A stretch of 22,677 nt of DNA. It comes from Clostridia bacterium. Lineage in GTDB: Bacteria; Bacillota_A; Clostridia; Christensenellales; Aristaeellaceae. Under the pieces are notes generated by a model, which did not search any database, was not told the DNA's origin, and saw nothing but the letters and a program-made list of their open reading frames with translations. A program made the position numbers and the translations under genes. The stretch is from assembly GCA_025997215.1 (NCBI GenBank), contig BNUH01000043.1, positions 1-22,677 of the forward strand, given 5' to 3'. This document shows positions 6,526 to 14,772 of the stretch, piece after piece; the stretch's first letter is position 1, and every line of letters starts with the position of its first letter.

Positions 6526-7574
6526 AAAGCGGGATGACAATCCAAGAGTTGGCCAGCGAGTTGGCTCGTCAGCAGGGTACAAAGCGTGACTTCATCGTAA
6601 ACACGCGCTCCCTGTCGTTCTCACCCGATGCCGATCGGCTGGAGTTCATGCCTAACAGCGGCGAAGGTACCCCTTCGCACACGTTTGGGATGACGGACTT
6701 GTTTCAGCGCCAGCTTGCGGACGCGGTCAGTATCCCGACAAAGTATTACGACCGGCTGCGCCGAGAGGACGAGCGCGAGCTGCTTAGCCTTAACGTAAAC
6801 CGACTGCTGTTTAAGCGTGAGGCGAAGCAGACCGTCCGCACGCTGGATGGCGTAGCGCGGGCGTTCCTCTCGGATCGGTATCGCCGGATCGATAACGATC
6901 AGGTTACCGCGACCATCCTGCCGATTTTGAACCAGATACCGGACGCCCGTGTTGAGTCATGCGAGATCACATCTGCACGGATGTACATCAAGATTGTCAA
7001 CCCACGCCTCGAATCCGAGGTGCGTAAAGGCGATGTGGTGCAAGCGGGAGTGATCGTCAGCAACAGCGAGATCGGTCTCGGCAGTCTGTCAGTGATGCCG
7101 CTGGTGTATCGGCTGGTCTGCAAGAATGGCCTCATCGTGAACGATCTGGGGCACCGCAAGTATCACTTCGGACGCGAACAGGAGGAGTGCTGGGATCTGT
7201 ATGGCGACGATACCCGCCGAGCAGACGACGATGCGTTCCTCATGAAAGTCGCGGATGTCGTGAAGATCGCGGCGGACGAAGCCCGCTTCGGTATGGTCGT
7301 AGACAAGCTCCGTGACGCCGCTGACACCAAAATTACCGCACCGATCGACGACGTGATCGAACTGACCGCCGAGCGGTTCTCCTTCAACAAAACAGAGACC
7401 AGTGGCATCCTCCAGCATCTGATCGAGGGCGGCGACCTGACCATGTACGGGTTGTCCAACGCTGTCACCCGCACATCGCAGGATGTGGACGACTATGACC
7501 GAGCGACGGAACTGGAGCGCGTTGGCTGGCAAATCATCACGCAAGGGCCGAAGCTTCTGAGCGAGGTAAAGTGA
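6522..7574 (+). CDS. DUF932 domain protein
   Basis: A 350-residue protein matching the DUF932 phage/plasmid family. Diagnostic segments include YYDRLRREDERELLSLNVN, ARAFLSDRYRRIDNDQV and LVYRLVCKNGLIVND, followed by H-R-K-Y-H-F-G. It starts at ATG 6522 with GGAGGCGGAG just upstream. The family occurs in many plasmids and phages; its biochemical role is not settled, though its constant location among replication genes suggests DNA replication or recombination. It overlaps the next gene (GTGATG). Confidence 0.9.
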   Translation: MKSGMTIQELASELARQQGTKRDFIVNTRSLSFSPDADRLEFMPNSGEGTPSHTFGMTDLFQRQLADAVSIPTKYYDRLRREDERELLSLNVNRLLFKREAKQTVRTLDGVARAFLSDRYRRIDNDQVTATILPILNQIPDARVESCEITSARMYIKIVNPRLESEVRKGDVVQAGVIVSNSEIGLGSLSVMPLVYRLVCKNGLIVNDLGHRKYHFGREQEECWDLYGDDTRRADDDAFLMKVADVVKIAADEARFGMVVDKLRDAADTKITAPIDDVIELTAERFSFNKTETSGILQHLIEGGDLTMYGLSNAVTRTSQDVDDYDRATELERVGWQIITQGPKLLSEVK

Positions 7575-7918
7575 TGTGTAATAACCGCCAGCGCTATCCG
7601 CCCGTGTATATATGTTCACCATACAGGGATGATACATATAACAATATCGCCAATGCGATCCGGTATTGCAAACAGGCGATTGATCAGGGCTACATGCCCA
7701 TCGCAACGCATCTGTACTTCCCGCGGTTCCTCAACGATGAAGACCTCGTTGAACGTGAGCTGTGCCTGTCGTTTGGTCTGCGGCTCATCGACCACTGCGA
7801 AGCCTTCTGGGTATGTGGCGATCGTGTCAGCGAAGGCATGCAGCACGAGATCGATTACGCCCAACAGAATGGAATCCCCATCCAGTATAACGAAAGAGAG
7901 GTTGCTCACCATGAGTAA
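7574..7918 (+). CDS. DUF4406-like (nucleoside 2-deoxyribosyltransferase-fold) protein
   Basis: About 114 residues. The N-terminal VYICSPYRDDTYNNI, the central PIATHLYFPRFL and the C-terminal WVCGDRVSEGMQHEI are the signature of DUF4406/DUF7768-type proteins, small relatives of nucleoside 2-deoxyribosyltransferases found in many phages. They may act on nucleotides, but the activity is not established. I chose ATG 7574 (overlapping the DUF932 stop as TGATG); the GTG at 7571 is one codon earlier. Its 3' end overlaps the next gene by 8 bases. Confidence 0.75.
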   Translation: MCNNRQRYPPVYICSPYRDDTYNNIANAIRYCKQAIDQGYMPIATHLYFPRFLNDEDLVERELCLSFGLRLIDHCEAFWVCGDRVSEGMQHEIDYAQQNGIPIQYNEREVAHHE

Positions 7919-8726
7919 GAAGCATCGTAACCAGTCTCCGTTCAATCCGCAGCAGAAATGCATCCCTATGACCATCGTCCAGCTCCCTATTGAGAAACTG
8001 TTCGTCGAGGGTGAATTCCAGCGCGACCTGCGCGAGTATAACGTGAACCTGATTGTCGAGAACTTCGATGAAATGCAGGTCAACCCGATCAAGGTTCACA
8101 AGGAGCCGAAGGGCTATTCGATTCTGAACGGCCAGCACACGTCAAATGCTTTGATCCGTAAGGGTTACACCCACGCGCCGTGCATTGTGTACTCAGGCCT
8201 AACCCTGCAGGAGAAGGCGCACTTGTTCCGGACGCAGGACGAGTTCAAGAATCGGATTACACTTTTTGAACAGTTCAAGGCGGCTGCTGTCGAAGGCGAT
8301 CCAGATTGCGTCACGCTTAAGCAGGTGATGGAAACTGCCGGTATCCCTGATGGCCGTGTAAACGCAGTTGCCGCCTTGAAGAAACTGGCGATTGTCTACA
8401 ACCCGCAGGATCTTGCAGCAGGCCTCAGGCTCGCGGTTGTTACTTGGCCAGACAAGGTACGTTCCATCCGCGCTGAGGTGTTCGGCGGGATAATCGAACT
8501 GGCCAGCTTCTGCAACCATCGCAGCTTTGAGATTCCCGAAACCCGCTTTGCGGAGCGTGTCGGCAAGAAAACCATGAAAGAGCTCATCTCTTCGCTGACG
8601 AACGATTACCCGGCGCTTGGCTTCTCTCGCAACGCAACCGCCACGGCAACGTGCACGGCTATGCGCGAGATATTAACTGACGCTTACAACCATCAGTTAC
8701 GGAACGGTCGCATTCCGCGTTCCTAG
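7911..8726 (+). CDS. ParB/sulfiredoxin-fold phage protein (DUF6551-like)
   Basis: A 271-residue protein starting at ATG 7911 with GAAAGAGAGG upstream; the open frame runs 94 codons further upstream, but that part is an out-of-frame copy of the previous gene. Residues 25-85 have the ParB/Srx-like pattern: IEKLFVEGEFQRDL, then a strand ending NPIKVH, and YSILNGQHTSNAL, where NGQH replaces the usual GERR/NGHH box. The rest is helical. DUF6551 proteins have this layout and are common in Bacillota prophages. A second ParB-fold protein follows directly, so the two may work as a pair on phage DNA; that is inference. Confidence 0.7.
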   Translation: MSKKHRNQSPFNPQQKCIPMTIVQLPIEKLFVEGEFQRDLREYNVNLIVENFDEMQVNPIKVHKEPKGYSILNGQHTSNALIRKGYTHAPCIVYSGLTLQEKAHLFRTQDEFKNRITLFEQFKAAAVEGDPDCVTLKQVMETAGIPDGRVNAVAALKKLAIVYNPQDLAAGLRLAVVTWPDKVRSIRAEVFGGIIELASFCNHRSFEIPETRFAERVGKKTMKELISSLTNDYPALGFSRNATATATCTAMREILTDAYNHQLRNGRIPRS

Positions 8727-8745
8727 CATTAGGAGGGAGAACCAT

Positions 8746-9765
8746 ATGGCTAACAAGGAGTATACCCGACTGCAGGTGGTTGGCATTACCGTAGAAGATC
8801 GTGTGCGCAAGGACTTCGGCGATCTGTCCGAGTTGACGGAGAGCATGCGCGAGGGCGGTCTGGTCAACCCAATTTGTGTCATGATACGCGAGGATGATTC
8901 TCGGCTGCTGCTATGCGGTGAACGTCGTCTGCGCGCTGCCCGCGAGCTGGGCTGGGAGCACATCGATGCCATCGTGTACGACGCGATGGACGCGGAAGAG
9001 GCGATCAAACTGGAGTTTCGCGAAAATCTGGGCCGCAAGGACTGGGACGACAGTGAGCGCGTGGCGTGGGGATTGAAGCTAGAAGACGTGATCGCTGAGA
9101 AAGCCAAGAAAAACAGCCAGATAAACTTACGTCAAGGCGACCATGCTCCCGATGTGGACCCAGAGCCACATCGGGAAAGCGGGAGAACGCGTGATCTCGT
9201 AGCAAAGGCTGTGGGGTATCAGTCGGGGCGTCAGTATGCCCGTGCGAAGGAAGTCGTGACAAAACGCCCCGACCTTGCAGAGCAAGTAAAGCAGGGTAAG
9301 GCCAGCCTTACAGGGGCGCAGCGTCAGCTGCGTGCGGATGAAGGTCGACCGCTCAGTCCGCGTAAGTCGTACCCTGCGCCGGTGGCTTCCGTACCGAATC
9401 CGAATCGGCGACCGAATGCCGTCATCAATCTTCCCGAAGGCGACGAGCCGGTTAATGTCAGCAAATATGGGTTGGTGCGGCAGGAGACCATCCCTATCTC
9501 AGTGCCTAGCGCATACTTCCCGACTGCGATCGAGGCGAAGGGCGATCCGGACAGCGTCAAAGGCGCGAACCACGAGAAGTTGATGACCAATCCGATATAT
9601 TCGGGACTGTTTGCGAAGTATCAGGAGATGCAGCTGTACGCCGCCAGCCTGCGCGACATGCTGACCAATAAACTTCGTACCCTGCGCTCTATCGAACAGA
9701 ACAACGTAGACCTACAGCGCAGACTGGGTATCGACGGCAACAAAGGAGAATTTGAGCAGCAATGA
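8746..9765 (+). CDS. ParB-like nuclease-domain protein
   Basis: A 339-residue protein with a clear ParB N-terminal domain: a strand near VEDRVRKDFGDLSELTESM, NPICV, the GERRLRAA box at 58-65, and FRENLGRKDWDDSE at 91-104, the usual ParB 'ENL-R' helix. A helix-turn-helix-like segment lies near 150-200 (VAKAVGYQSGRQYARAKEVV). The C-terminal third is not conserved ParB and ends in a short coiled coil (LRTLRSIEQNNVDLQRRL). No ParA partner is present, so a chromosome-style partition role is unlikely; regulatory or CTP-switch DNA binding is more plausible. A strong ribosome binding site (AGGAGGG) precedes ATG 8746. It overlaps the primase-helicase gene by ATGA. Confidence 0.85.
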   Translation: MANKEYTRLQVVGITVEDRVRKDFGDLSELTESMREGGLVNPICVMIREDDSRLLLCGERRLRAARELGWEHIDAIVYDAMDAEEAIKLEFRENLGRKDWDDSERVAWGLKLEDVIAEKAKKNSQINLRQGDHAPDVDPEPHRESGRTRDLVAKAVGYQSGRQYARAKEVVTKRPDLAEQVKQGKASLTGAQRQLRADEGRPLSPRKSYPAPVASVPNPNRRPNAVINLPEGDEPVNVSKYGLVRQETIPISVPSAYFPTAIEAKGDPDSVKGANHEKLMTNPIYSGLFAKYQEMQLYAASLRDMLTNKLRTLRSIEQNNVDLQRRLGIDGNKGEFEQQ

Positions 9766-12080
9766 AAATCGCCTACGGCAACTCCCGTCTCTCCCGCAAG
9801 TGGAGCAACAAGGAGATCACCTTCGAGGAACTGTGCGGACGGGTGGCGACACCCATCCGTACCAGTGAGACCATGGTGGAGTACGCCCGCATGCCCAAAG
9901 CCCAGCGCGACAATGTCAAGGACGTAGGCGGCTACGTCGTTGGGCACCTGCGCGGCGGCCAGCGTAAGAAAACAAACGTCGAGTGCCGCTCCGCCATCAC
10001 GCTGGACGCAGACTTCGCGGACACAGGGTTCCTCCAGCGGGTGAGCGACGCGGGGCATATTGCGCTGATCTACTCAACGCACGGGCACATCCCTGACGCG
10101 CCGCGCTTCCGGTTGATCCTGCCACTTTCGCGTGACATCACTGCCGACGAATACTCATGCGTCGCGCGAATGGTCGCGCATGACATCGGTATGGACGCAT
10201 TCGACGATTCCACATACGAACCGTCCCGCCTGATGTATTGGCCGAGCACGCCACAGGACGGAGAGTATATCTGCGAGACGATTGACGGTGCGGCGGTCGA
10301 TCCTGACACGTGCCTCCAGCGGTTAACTGACTGGACGGATTGTACGCTGTGGCCTACTTCGACGAGGCAATCGAGCGTCATCGAACACAACGCCCGCTCG
10401 CAAGCAGACCCATTGGCAAAGGAAGGTGTGGTCGGCGCGTTCTGCCGCGCTTACTCGGTTGAGGATGCTATAGCAGAATTTCTCCTAAATGTGTATACGC
10501 CTGCTGTCATATCGGGCAGATACACATATCTCCCAGGCAGCACTTCTGCCGGCGTCGCGATATACGGCGACGGACGCTGGGCGTACTCGCATCATGGAAC
10601 CGACCCAGCCGCTGGTATGTTACTCAATGCTTTTGACCTCGTCCGCGTCCATAAGTTCCCAGGCTTGGACGACAAGGAAGGCTACAAAGCGATGTGCTCA
10701 CTCGCGGTGCAGAATGATCGCGTCAAGGAACAGTTGTCTGAAGAACGCTTAGCCGAGGCTGCACGGGAGTTCGCGCCGAATGAGAAGTGGACGAAGGCGC
10801 TGGAGTACGATAAGTCTGGCAAGCTGAAGGACACGCTGGATAACCTGATCCTAATATTACAGCATGATCCAAACCTGAGCGACATCCGCTATAATGTCCT
10901 CCGGCGCGGCATCGACTTTACAGGCGAACCGCCGTGGGACCCAGTGCTGTATCCCACGTGGGCAGAGAACGACTTTGCGCAGCTCCTTGCGTACATAAGC
11001 GCACGGTATGGTGGGCTGTACTCACCCAGTAAGACGACTTACGCGCTGGACGCCGTCATCGCCAGACGCAAATATCATCCGGTGCGGGAATACCTGCAAG
11101 CCCTCCCGCCTTGGGATGGCGTACCAAGGGTGGATACTTTGCTTGTGGATTACCTTGCTGCGGAAAACACTGATTACGTACACGCGGTTACTCGAAAAAC
11201 ACTGTGCGCCGCGGTGGCGCGGGCGTTTGTACCCGGCATTAAGTTCGACCATGTGCTGGTGATGAACGGGCCGCAGGATAAGGGGAAATCCACCCTGTTC
11301 AACAGATTGGCGGGTGACGATTTCTACAACGACGGTCTCACGCTTACGGACATGCAGACGAAAGCGGCGTCCGAGAACCTACAGGGTTATTGGATCATGG
11401 AGATCGGCGAGCTGACTGGCATGCGCAAAAGTGACGTTGACGCGGTGAAATCGTTCATCTCGCGCCGCGACGATAAGTACCGCCCGTCTTATGGGCGTGT
11501 AGTGGAGAATCATCCGCGTCAATGCATCATCGTGGCGACTGTCAACGGTCCCGGCGGTTTCCTGCGCGACATTACGGGCAACCGCCGCTTCTGGCCGGTG
11601 TCCACCCCTGGAGACGCGGCGCGTAAGCCATGGGAACTCGCCGATGAGGAAGTAGCCCAGATATGGGCAGAAACGTTGTTATACTGGCAGAATGGCGAGA
11701 AGCTGTTCCTCGAAGGCGATCTGCGCGAAGCCGCGCAGCGTGAGCAGAATGCAGCCATCGAGATGGATCCGCGCGAAGGCGCGATAGCTGAATACCTCGA
11801 AATGTTACTGCCTGAAAAGTGGTATGTGATGGACATATATCAGCGGCGCGACTATCTTCGCGGCGGCAAACTGAATCCGGTTGGTGTCATGAAACGTGAC
11901 TTCGTCTCTACAACCGAGGTTTGGGCGGAATGCCTTGAGAAGGATGTAACCTCCATTAAGAAAATGGATGGGTACGAGGTTGGTTTGATCCTTCGCAGGT
12001 TAGGCTGGGATCAGACTGAGGAGCGTAAACGCATACCCGGATATGGCCAGCAACGGATATGGAGAAGGATGAGCTGGTAG
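9762..12080 (+). CDS. VapE-type primase-helicase (virulence-associated E family)
   Basis: A 772-residue fusion. The N-terminal part (about 1-190) looks like a primase-polymerase domain: the metal-binding LDAD (81-84), STHGH (105-109), APRFRLILP (113-121) and PSRLMYWPS (154-162). A zinc-finger-free linker with YSHHGTDPA (275-283) follows. The C-terminal VapE helicase domain has the Walker A box GPQDKGKST (503-511), a Walker B-like WIMEIGEL (544-551), and the GNRRFWPV arginine-finger block (606-613). These proteins prime and unwind phage DNA at replication forks. All key residues are present. A repeat-rich region begins at its stop codon. Confidence 0.93.
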   Translation: MKIAYGNSRLSRKWSNKEITFEELCGRVATPIRTSETMVEYARMPKAQRDNVKDVGGYVVGHLRGGQRKKTNVECRSAITLDADFADTGFLQRVSDAGHIALIYSTHGHIPDAPRFRLILPLSRDITADEYSCVARMVAHDIGMDAFDDSTYEPSRLMYWPSTPQDGEYICETIDGAAVDPDTCLQRLTDWTDCTLWPTSTRQSSVIEHNARSQADPLAKEGVVGAFCRAYSVEDAIAEFLLNVYTPAVISGRYTYLPGSTSAGVAIYGDGRWAYSHHGTDPAAGMLLNAFDLVRVHKFPGLDDKEGYKAMCSLAVQNDRVKEQLSEERLAEAAREFAPNEKWTKALEYDKSGKLKDTLDNLILILQHDPNLSDIRYNVLRRGIDFTGEPPWDPVLYPTWAENDFAQLLAYISARYGGLYSPSKTTYALDAVIARRKYHPVREYLQALPPWDGVPRVDTLLVDYLAAENTDYVHAVTRKTLCAAVARAFVPGIKFDHVLVMNGPQDKGKSTLFNRLAGDDFYNDGLTLTDMQTKAASENLQGYWIMEIGELTGMRKSDVDAVKSFISRRDDKYRPSYGRVVENHPRQCIIVATVNGPGGFLRDITGNRRFWPVSTPGDAARKPWELADEEVAQIWAETLLYWQNGEKLFLEGDLREAAQREQNAAIEMDPREGAIAEYLEMLLPEKWYVMDIYQRRDYLRGGKLNPVGVMKRDFVSTTEVWAECLEKDVTSIKKMDGYEVGLILRRLGWDQTEERKRIPGYGQQRIWRRMSW

Positions 12081-12250
12081 TTGTCACAGCAAAAAGCCTT
12101 ATACTGTCTCGTTTTTGGCAGATGTGTGACGACAGTGACAACTCCCTATATAGAGGTCTTGGGAATATATATAAGGGAGTAGTCGTCAGCGCGAATACGC
12201 GCACGCGCGCTATAGGAAAACCTGTCACTTCGTCACAGTTGTCACAGGGG
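12079..12250. repeat. TGTCACAG repeats and composite inverted repeat between vapE-like and VRR-NUC genes
   Basis: An 11-bp direct repeat AGTTGTCACAG occurs at 12079-12089 (on the vapE stop codon) and at 12237-12247, with related TGTCAC (12223-12228), CGTCACAG (12231-12238) and an inverted AGTTGTCACTG copy (12133-12143, minus strand). Between them lies a bipartite inverted repeat: TGACGAC (12127-12133) with GTCGTCA (12182-12188), and ACTCCCTATATA (12141-12152) with TATATAAGGGAGT (12168-12180, one extra A). A GC-only hairpin AGCGCG (12188-12193) / CGCGCT (12206-12211) follows. I recall similar TGTCACA-flanked TATATA dyads after vapE genes of other Bacillota prophages. It may be a replication origin or an operator. 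Confidence 0.6.
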
Positions 12251-12256
12251 GATGGA

Positions 12257-12583
12257 ATGCTAGAAAAAAACATCGAGCGCCGTTTGGTCGCCGCAACAAA
12301 GAAGATGGGAGGTCTATGCCTGAAATTTGTGTCGCCTGGTAACGATGGAATGCCCGATCGAATCGTATTGCTGCCAGATGGAAAGCTCGGATTCGTCGAG
12401 GTAAAGAAGCATGGGCTGCGCCCACGCCCCTTGCAACTTCACAGGCATAAACAACTGATGGCGCTCGGGTACCAAGCGCATGTTCTGGATGACCCGAACC
12501 AGATACCAAAGATATTATCCCGCATCGGAGGTGAGGCAAACGCAGATATTCCAACCGCACCCGTATCAGGAGTATGCGATTGA
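12257..12583 (+). CDS. VRR-NUC domain nuclease
   Basis: A 108-residue single-domain VRR-NUC protein. The catalytic pattern is visible: E3-x2-IE7, GMPDRIVL (D34), FVEVK (E48-x-K50) and the Q60/H62 region of LRPRPLQLHRHKQ. The family acts on branched DNA such as replication or recombination intermediates. I chose ATG 12257 with AGGGGGAT immediately upstream; the frame stays open back to ATG 12059, but that part translates the repeat region and overlaps the vapE gene. The 3' end overlaps the SNF2 helicase gene by about 50 bases. Confidence 0.88.
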   Translation: MLEKNIERRLVAATKKMGGLCLKFVSPGNDGMPDRIVLLPDGKLGFVEVKKHGLRPRPLQLHRHKQLMALGYQAHVLDDPNQIPKILSRIGGEANADIPTAPVSGVCD

Positions 12584-13898
12584 TTTCGTCGAGAAACACC
12601 CAATCAGCGCGTTATTTCTGGACTGCGGGCTCGGCAAAACTGTTATAACTCTATCAGCCATCTGGGATTTGCTGTTCGATTCCTTTGAGATCCGCCGCGT
12701 GCTGATCGTCGCGCCATTGCGTGTGGCTCGCAATGTCTGGCCGAACGAGATACGCAAATGGGAACATCTGTCAGGTTTGACATTCTCATGCGCGGTTGGC
12801 ACGGAAGCGCAACGACGACTCGCGTTGAGGCAGCCTGTTGACATTGTGATGATCAACCGTGAGAACGTTGCGTGGCTGGTCGAGGAGAGCGGTATTCCGT
12901 TGGACTTTGACATGGTGGTGCTGGATGAACTGTCGTCATTCAAGCGGCGTGGCACAGAGCGATTCAAAGCGATGTTGAAGATCAGGCCGAGAGTCAAACG
13001 AATCATAGGGTTGACGGGGACGCCGGCGCCGAACAGCCTGATGGATCTTTGGGCAGAGTTCAGGTTATTGGATATGGGTGTTCGACTTGGACGGTTCATC
13101 GGGAGATTCCGCGATGAGTACTTCGTACCAGATAAACGAAACGGGCAGGTGATCTTTACGTACAAACCGCGACCTGGTGCCGAGGAAACGATCTATCAGC
13201 GCATTGGTGATATAACAATCAGCATGCGCGGCTCGGATCATCTGCGGTTGCCAGAGCTGGTGATGAATGAGATACCGGTTTGGCTATCCGCAAAGGAGCA
13301 ATCAGTGCTGGAGGGGTTCCGTGAAAACTTGATTACTACGATCAAGGACGAGGAGATCACCGCCGTCAACGCCGCTGTGCTTGCCAACAAATTACTACAA
13401 ATGGCGAACGGCGCTATCTACAGCGACGACAAACAGACGCTCCTGATCCACGATCAGAAGCTGGACGCGCTGGAGGATCTGATCGAGGCGGCGAATGGGA
13501 AGCCGGTGCTAATATCTTATTGGTTCAAACATGACCTCCAGCGGATACGTGATCGGTTCCCTGTCGAAACGCTGGACGATGACGATTCCATCCAGCGATG
13601 GAACGCTGGCGATATCCCTGTCGCCGCTATCCATCCAGCATCCGCCGCCCATGGACTGAATCTTCAAGCTGGAGGTTCCACACTTATATGGTTTGGCTTG
13701 ACGTGGTCACTCGAATTATATCAACAGACAAACGCCCGTCTCTGGCGGCAGGGACAAAAGGAGACTGTGGTGATCCATCATCTGGTGGCGCAACAGACCA
13801 TCGACCAGGATGTTTTGAAAGCACTCCAACGGAAGGACAAAACCCAGTCCGCGCTGATCGATGCGGTTCGGGCTGACTTGAGGGGGTTGAATCGGTGA
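12531..13898 (+). CDS. SNF2-family phage DNA helicase
   Basis: About 455 residues with all SNF2 helicase motifs: PHPYQEYAIDF (Q-motif-like), Walker A DCGLGKT (31-37), LIVAPLRV (motif Ia), LDELSSFK (motif II, 131-138), LTGTPAPN (motif III, 161-168) and the C-terminal RLWRQGQ (motif VI, 403-409). It belongs to the phage subgroup found next to VRR-NUC. The start is uncertain. GTG 12531 has its GGAG directly adjacent, too close; GGAGGTGAGG (12527-12536) points instead to an ATA at 12546, which would give IFQPHPYQ, matching the short N-termini usual in this family. ATG 12480 would lie deep in the upstream gene. Confidence 0.9.
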   Translation: MRQTQIFQPHPYQEYAIDFVEKHPISALFLDCGLGKTVITLSAIWDLLFDSFEIRRVLIVAPLRVARNVWPNEIRKWEHLSGLTFSCAVGTEAQRRLALRQPVDIVMINRENVAWLVEESGIPLDFDMVVLDELSSFKRRGTERFKAMLKIRPRVKRIIGLTGTPAPNSLMDLWAEFRLLDMGVRLGRFIGRFRDEYFVPDKRNGQVIFTYKPRPGAEETIYQRIGDITISMRGSDHLRLPELVMNEIPVWLSAKEQSVLEGFRENLITTIKDEEITAVNAAVLANKLLQMANGAIYSDDKQTLLIHDQKLDALEDLIEAANGKPVLISYWFKHDLQRIRDRFPVETLDDDDSIQRWNAGDIPVAAIHPASAAHGLNLQAGGSTLIWFGLTWSLELYQQTNARLWRQGQKETVVIHHLVAQQTIDQDVLKALQRKDKTQSALIDAVRADLRGLNR

Positions 13899-14344
13899 TT
13901 AAGGCTGACTTCGATATCCAAACGGTAAAGACGTACCTTAGCCAAGCGTTCAGGATCGACCAGAGAATCCAATCCAAACTCGAACAGGTGGAATCCCTGA
14001 AACATTTGGCAGCCATGGCAAATGCGGCGCTATCCGATATGCCGCGCAGTCCTAGCCCTAACCTCCAGCCGATGGAGTCCACAATTGTAAAGATCACCGA
14101 TCTGCAAGCGGAGATCAATAATGACATTGATATGCTGGTTGAGCTGAAGCGGGATTTGGTGTCGCTGATCAGGCAGGTGCAGAATACAGAGGAACAGACC
14201 TTGCTGGAGCAGCGGTACCTGTGCTTCAAGAAATGGGAGAAGATTGCTGTAGACATGAACTATAGCGTTCAGCACGTTTTCCGTTTGCATGACGCGGCGA
14301 TTTTAAGCGTAGCGCGCGACATGAGAGTAAATGTGATTGTTTGA
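13895..14344 (+). CDS. DUF1492 / sigma-70 region 4-like late regulator
   Basis: A 149-residue protein of the DUF1492 type: YLSQAFRIDQRIQSKLEQV, then a spacer, then a coiled-coil core (IVKITDLQAEINNDIDMLV), and a C-terminal helix-turn-helix like sigma region 4: LEQRYLCFKKWEKIAVDM, then YSVQHVFRLHDAAI. Such proteins (ArpU-like in position) close the early/replication operon of many Bacillota phages and are thought to switch on late genes. It starts at GTG 13895, overlapping the helicase stop (GTGA). A hairpin and a strong terminator follow, in keeping with the end of a transcription unit. Confidence 0.85.
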   Translation: MIKADFDIQTVKTYLSQAFRIDQRIQSKLEQVESLKHLAAMANAALSDMPRSPSPNLQPMESTIVKITDLQAEINNDIDMLVELKRDLVSLIRQVQNTEEQTLLEQRYLCFKKWEKIAVDMNYSVQHVFRLHDAAILSVARDMRVNVIV

Positions 14345-14399
14345 GAGGCTCCGTCAATGTTATTATTAGACTGCAGGCATTGAACCTGTGGTGAGCCTC
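14345..14399 (+). other. Closed 55-nt stem-loop element, start of late region
   Basis: GAGGCTC (14345-14351), starting right after the TGA of the DUF1492 gene, pairs perfectly with GAGCCTC (14393-14399). Inside, CAGG (14374-14377) pairs with CCTG (14385-14388), extended by two G-T pairs. The 7-bp closing stem and inner arm recall a tRNA shape, but it is too short and lacks D and T arms. It may be a regulatory RNA element next to the terminator. Confidence 0.4.
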
Positions 14400-14409
14400 C
14401 TCCTTTCGG

Positions 14410-14446
14410 GACCCGCGCTTAACTGGCAGCGCGGGTCTTTCTCTTT
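14410..14446 (+). terminator. Strong intrinsic terminator
   Basis: GACCCGCGCT (14410-14419) pairs perfectly with AGCGCGGGTC (14428-14437) over an 8-nt loop, followed by TTTCTCTTT (14438-14446). It separates the replication operon from the packaging/structural genes. Confidence 0.85.
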
Positions 14447-14467
14447 GCCAGCGTACAGGAGGGCGAC

Positions 14468-14767
14468 ATGACCGCACTCGACGGACTGAAACTCCGGCTC
14501 CAGATATTTGATGACGCGTTTGACGACGCGTTGAATAGCAGCCTTGACTCCGCTGCGGATTTCATTTGCATGTACACTGGCAGGGATTCAGTTCCTGAAG
14601 CGCTCAGCGTTGAACTGGTGCGTGTGGCGGCGATCATGTTTCGCCGACGCAACTCGCACGGATCGATCCCGCGCGGCAGCCTGGCAAACATACTCCCTGA
14701 CGACCTACACAAGGTGCTGAACCAATGGCGTGTACCAGTTGCCGGACGATTACGCCGCAGAGGTTGA
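14468..14767 (+). CDS. Head-tail connector-like protein (gp6 family)
   Basis: A 99-residue helical protein: LDGLKLRLQIF..DDALNSSLDSAADFICMYTGRDSVPEAL..VRVAAIMFRRR. The pattern of a first helix, a short acidic helix, a 'D/E-x-x-A-D-x-I' helix and a final arginine-rich helix matches the small gp6-like head-tail connector (Phage_connect_1) family. It has a good ribosome binding site (AGGAGGGCG). The next gene looks like a diverged copy. Connectors normally lie after the capsid gene, so their position before the HNH and terminase genes is unusual, and another role is possible. Confidence 0.55.
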   Translation: MTALDGLKLRLQIFDDAFDDALNSSLDSAADFICMYTGRDSVPEALSVELVRVAAIMFRRRNSHGSIPRGSLANILPDDLHKVLNQWRVPVAGRLRRRG

Positions 14768-14772
14768 TTGAT

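Noticed and set aside
7629..7910. Upstream extension of the ParB/DUF6551-like gene
   Set aside because: It is the out-of-frame reading of the DUF4406-like gene; ATG 7911 has its own ribosome binding site.
12059..12256. N-terminal extension of the VRR-NUC protein
   Set aside because: It translates the repeat region and the vapE 3' end; the domain starts at ATG 12257 with AGGGGGAT upstream.
14345..14399. tRNA gene
   Set aside because: Closing stem of 7 bp looks tRNA-like, but the element is 55 nt, lacks D and T arms and a CCA-compatible layout.
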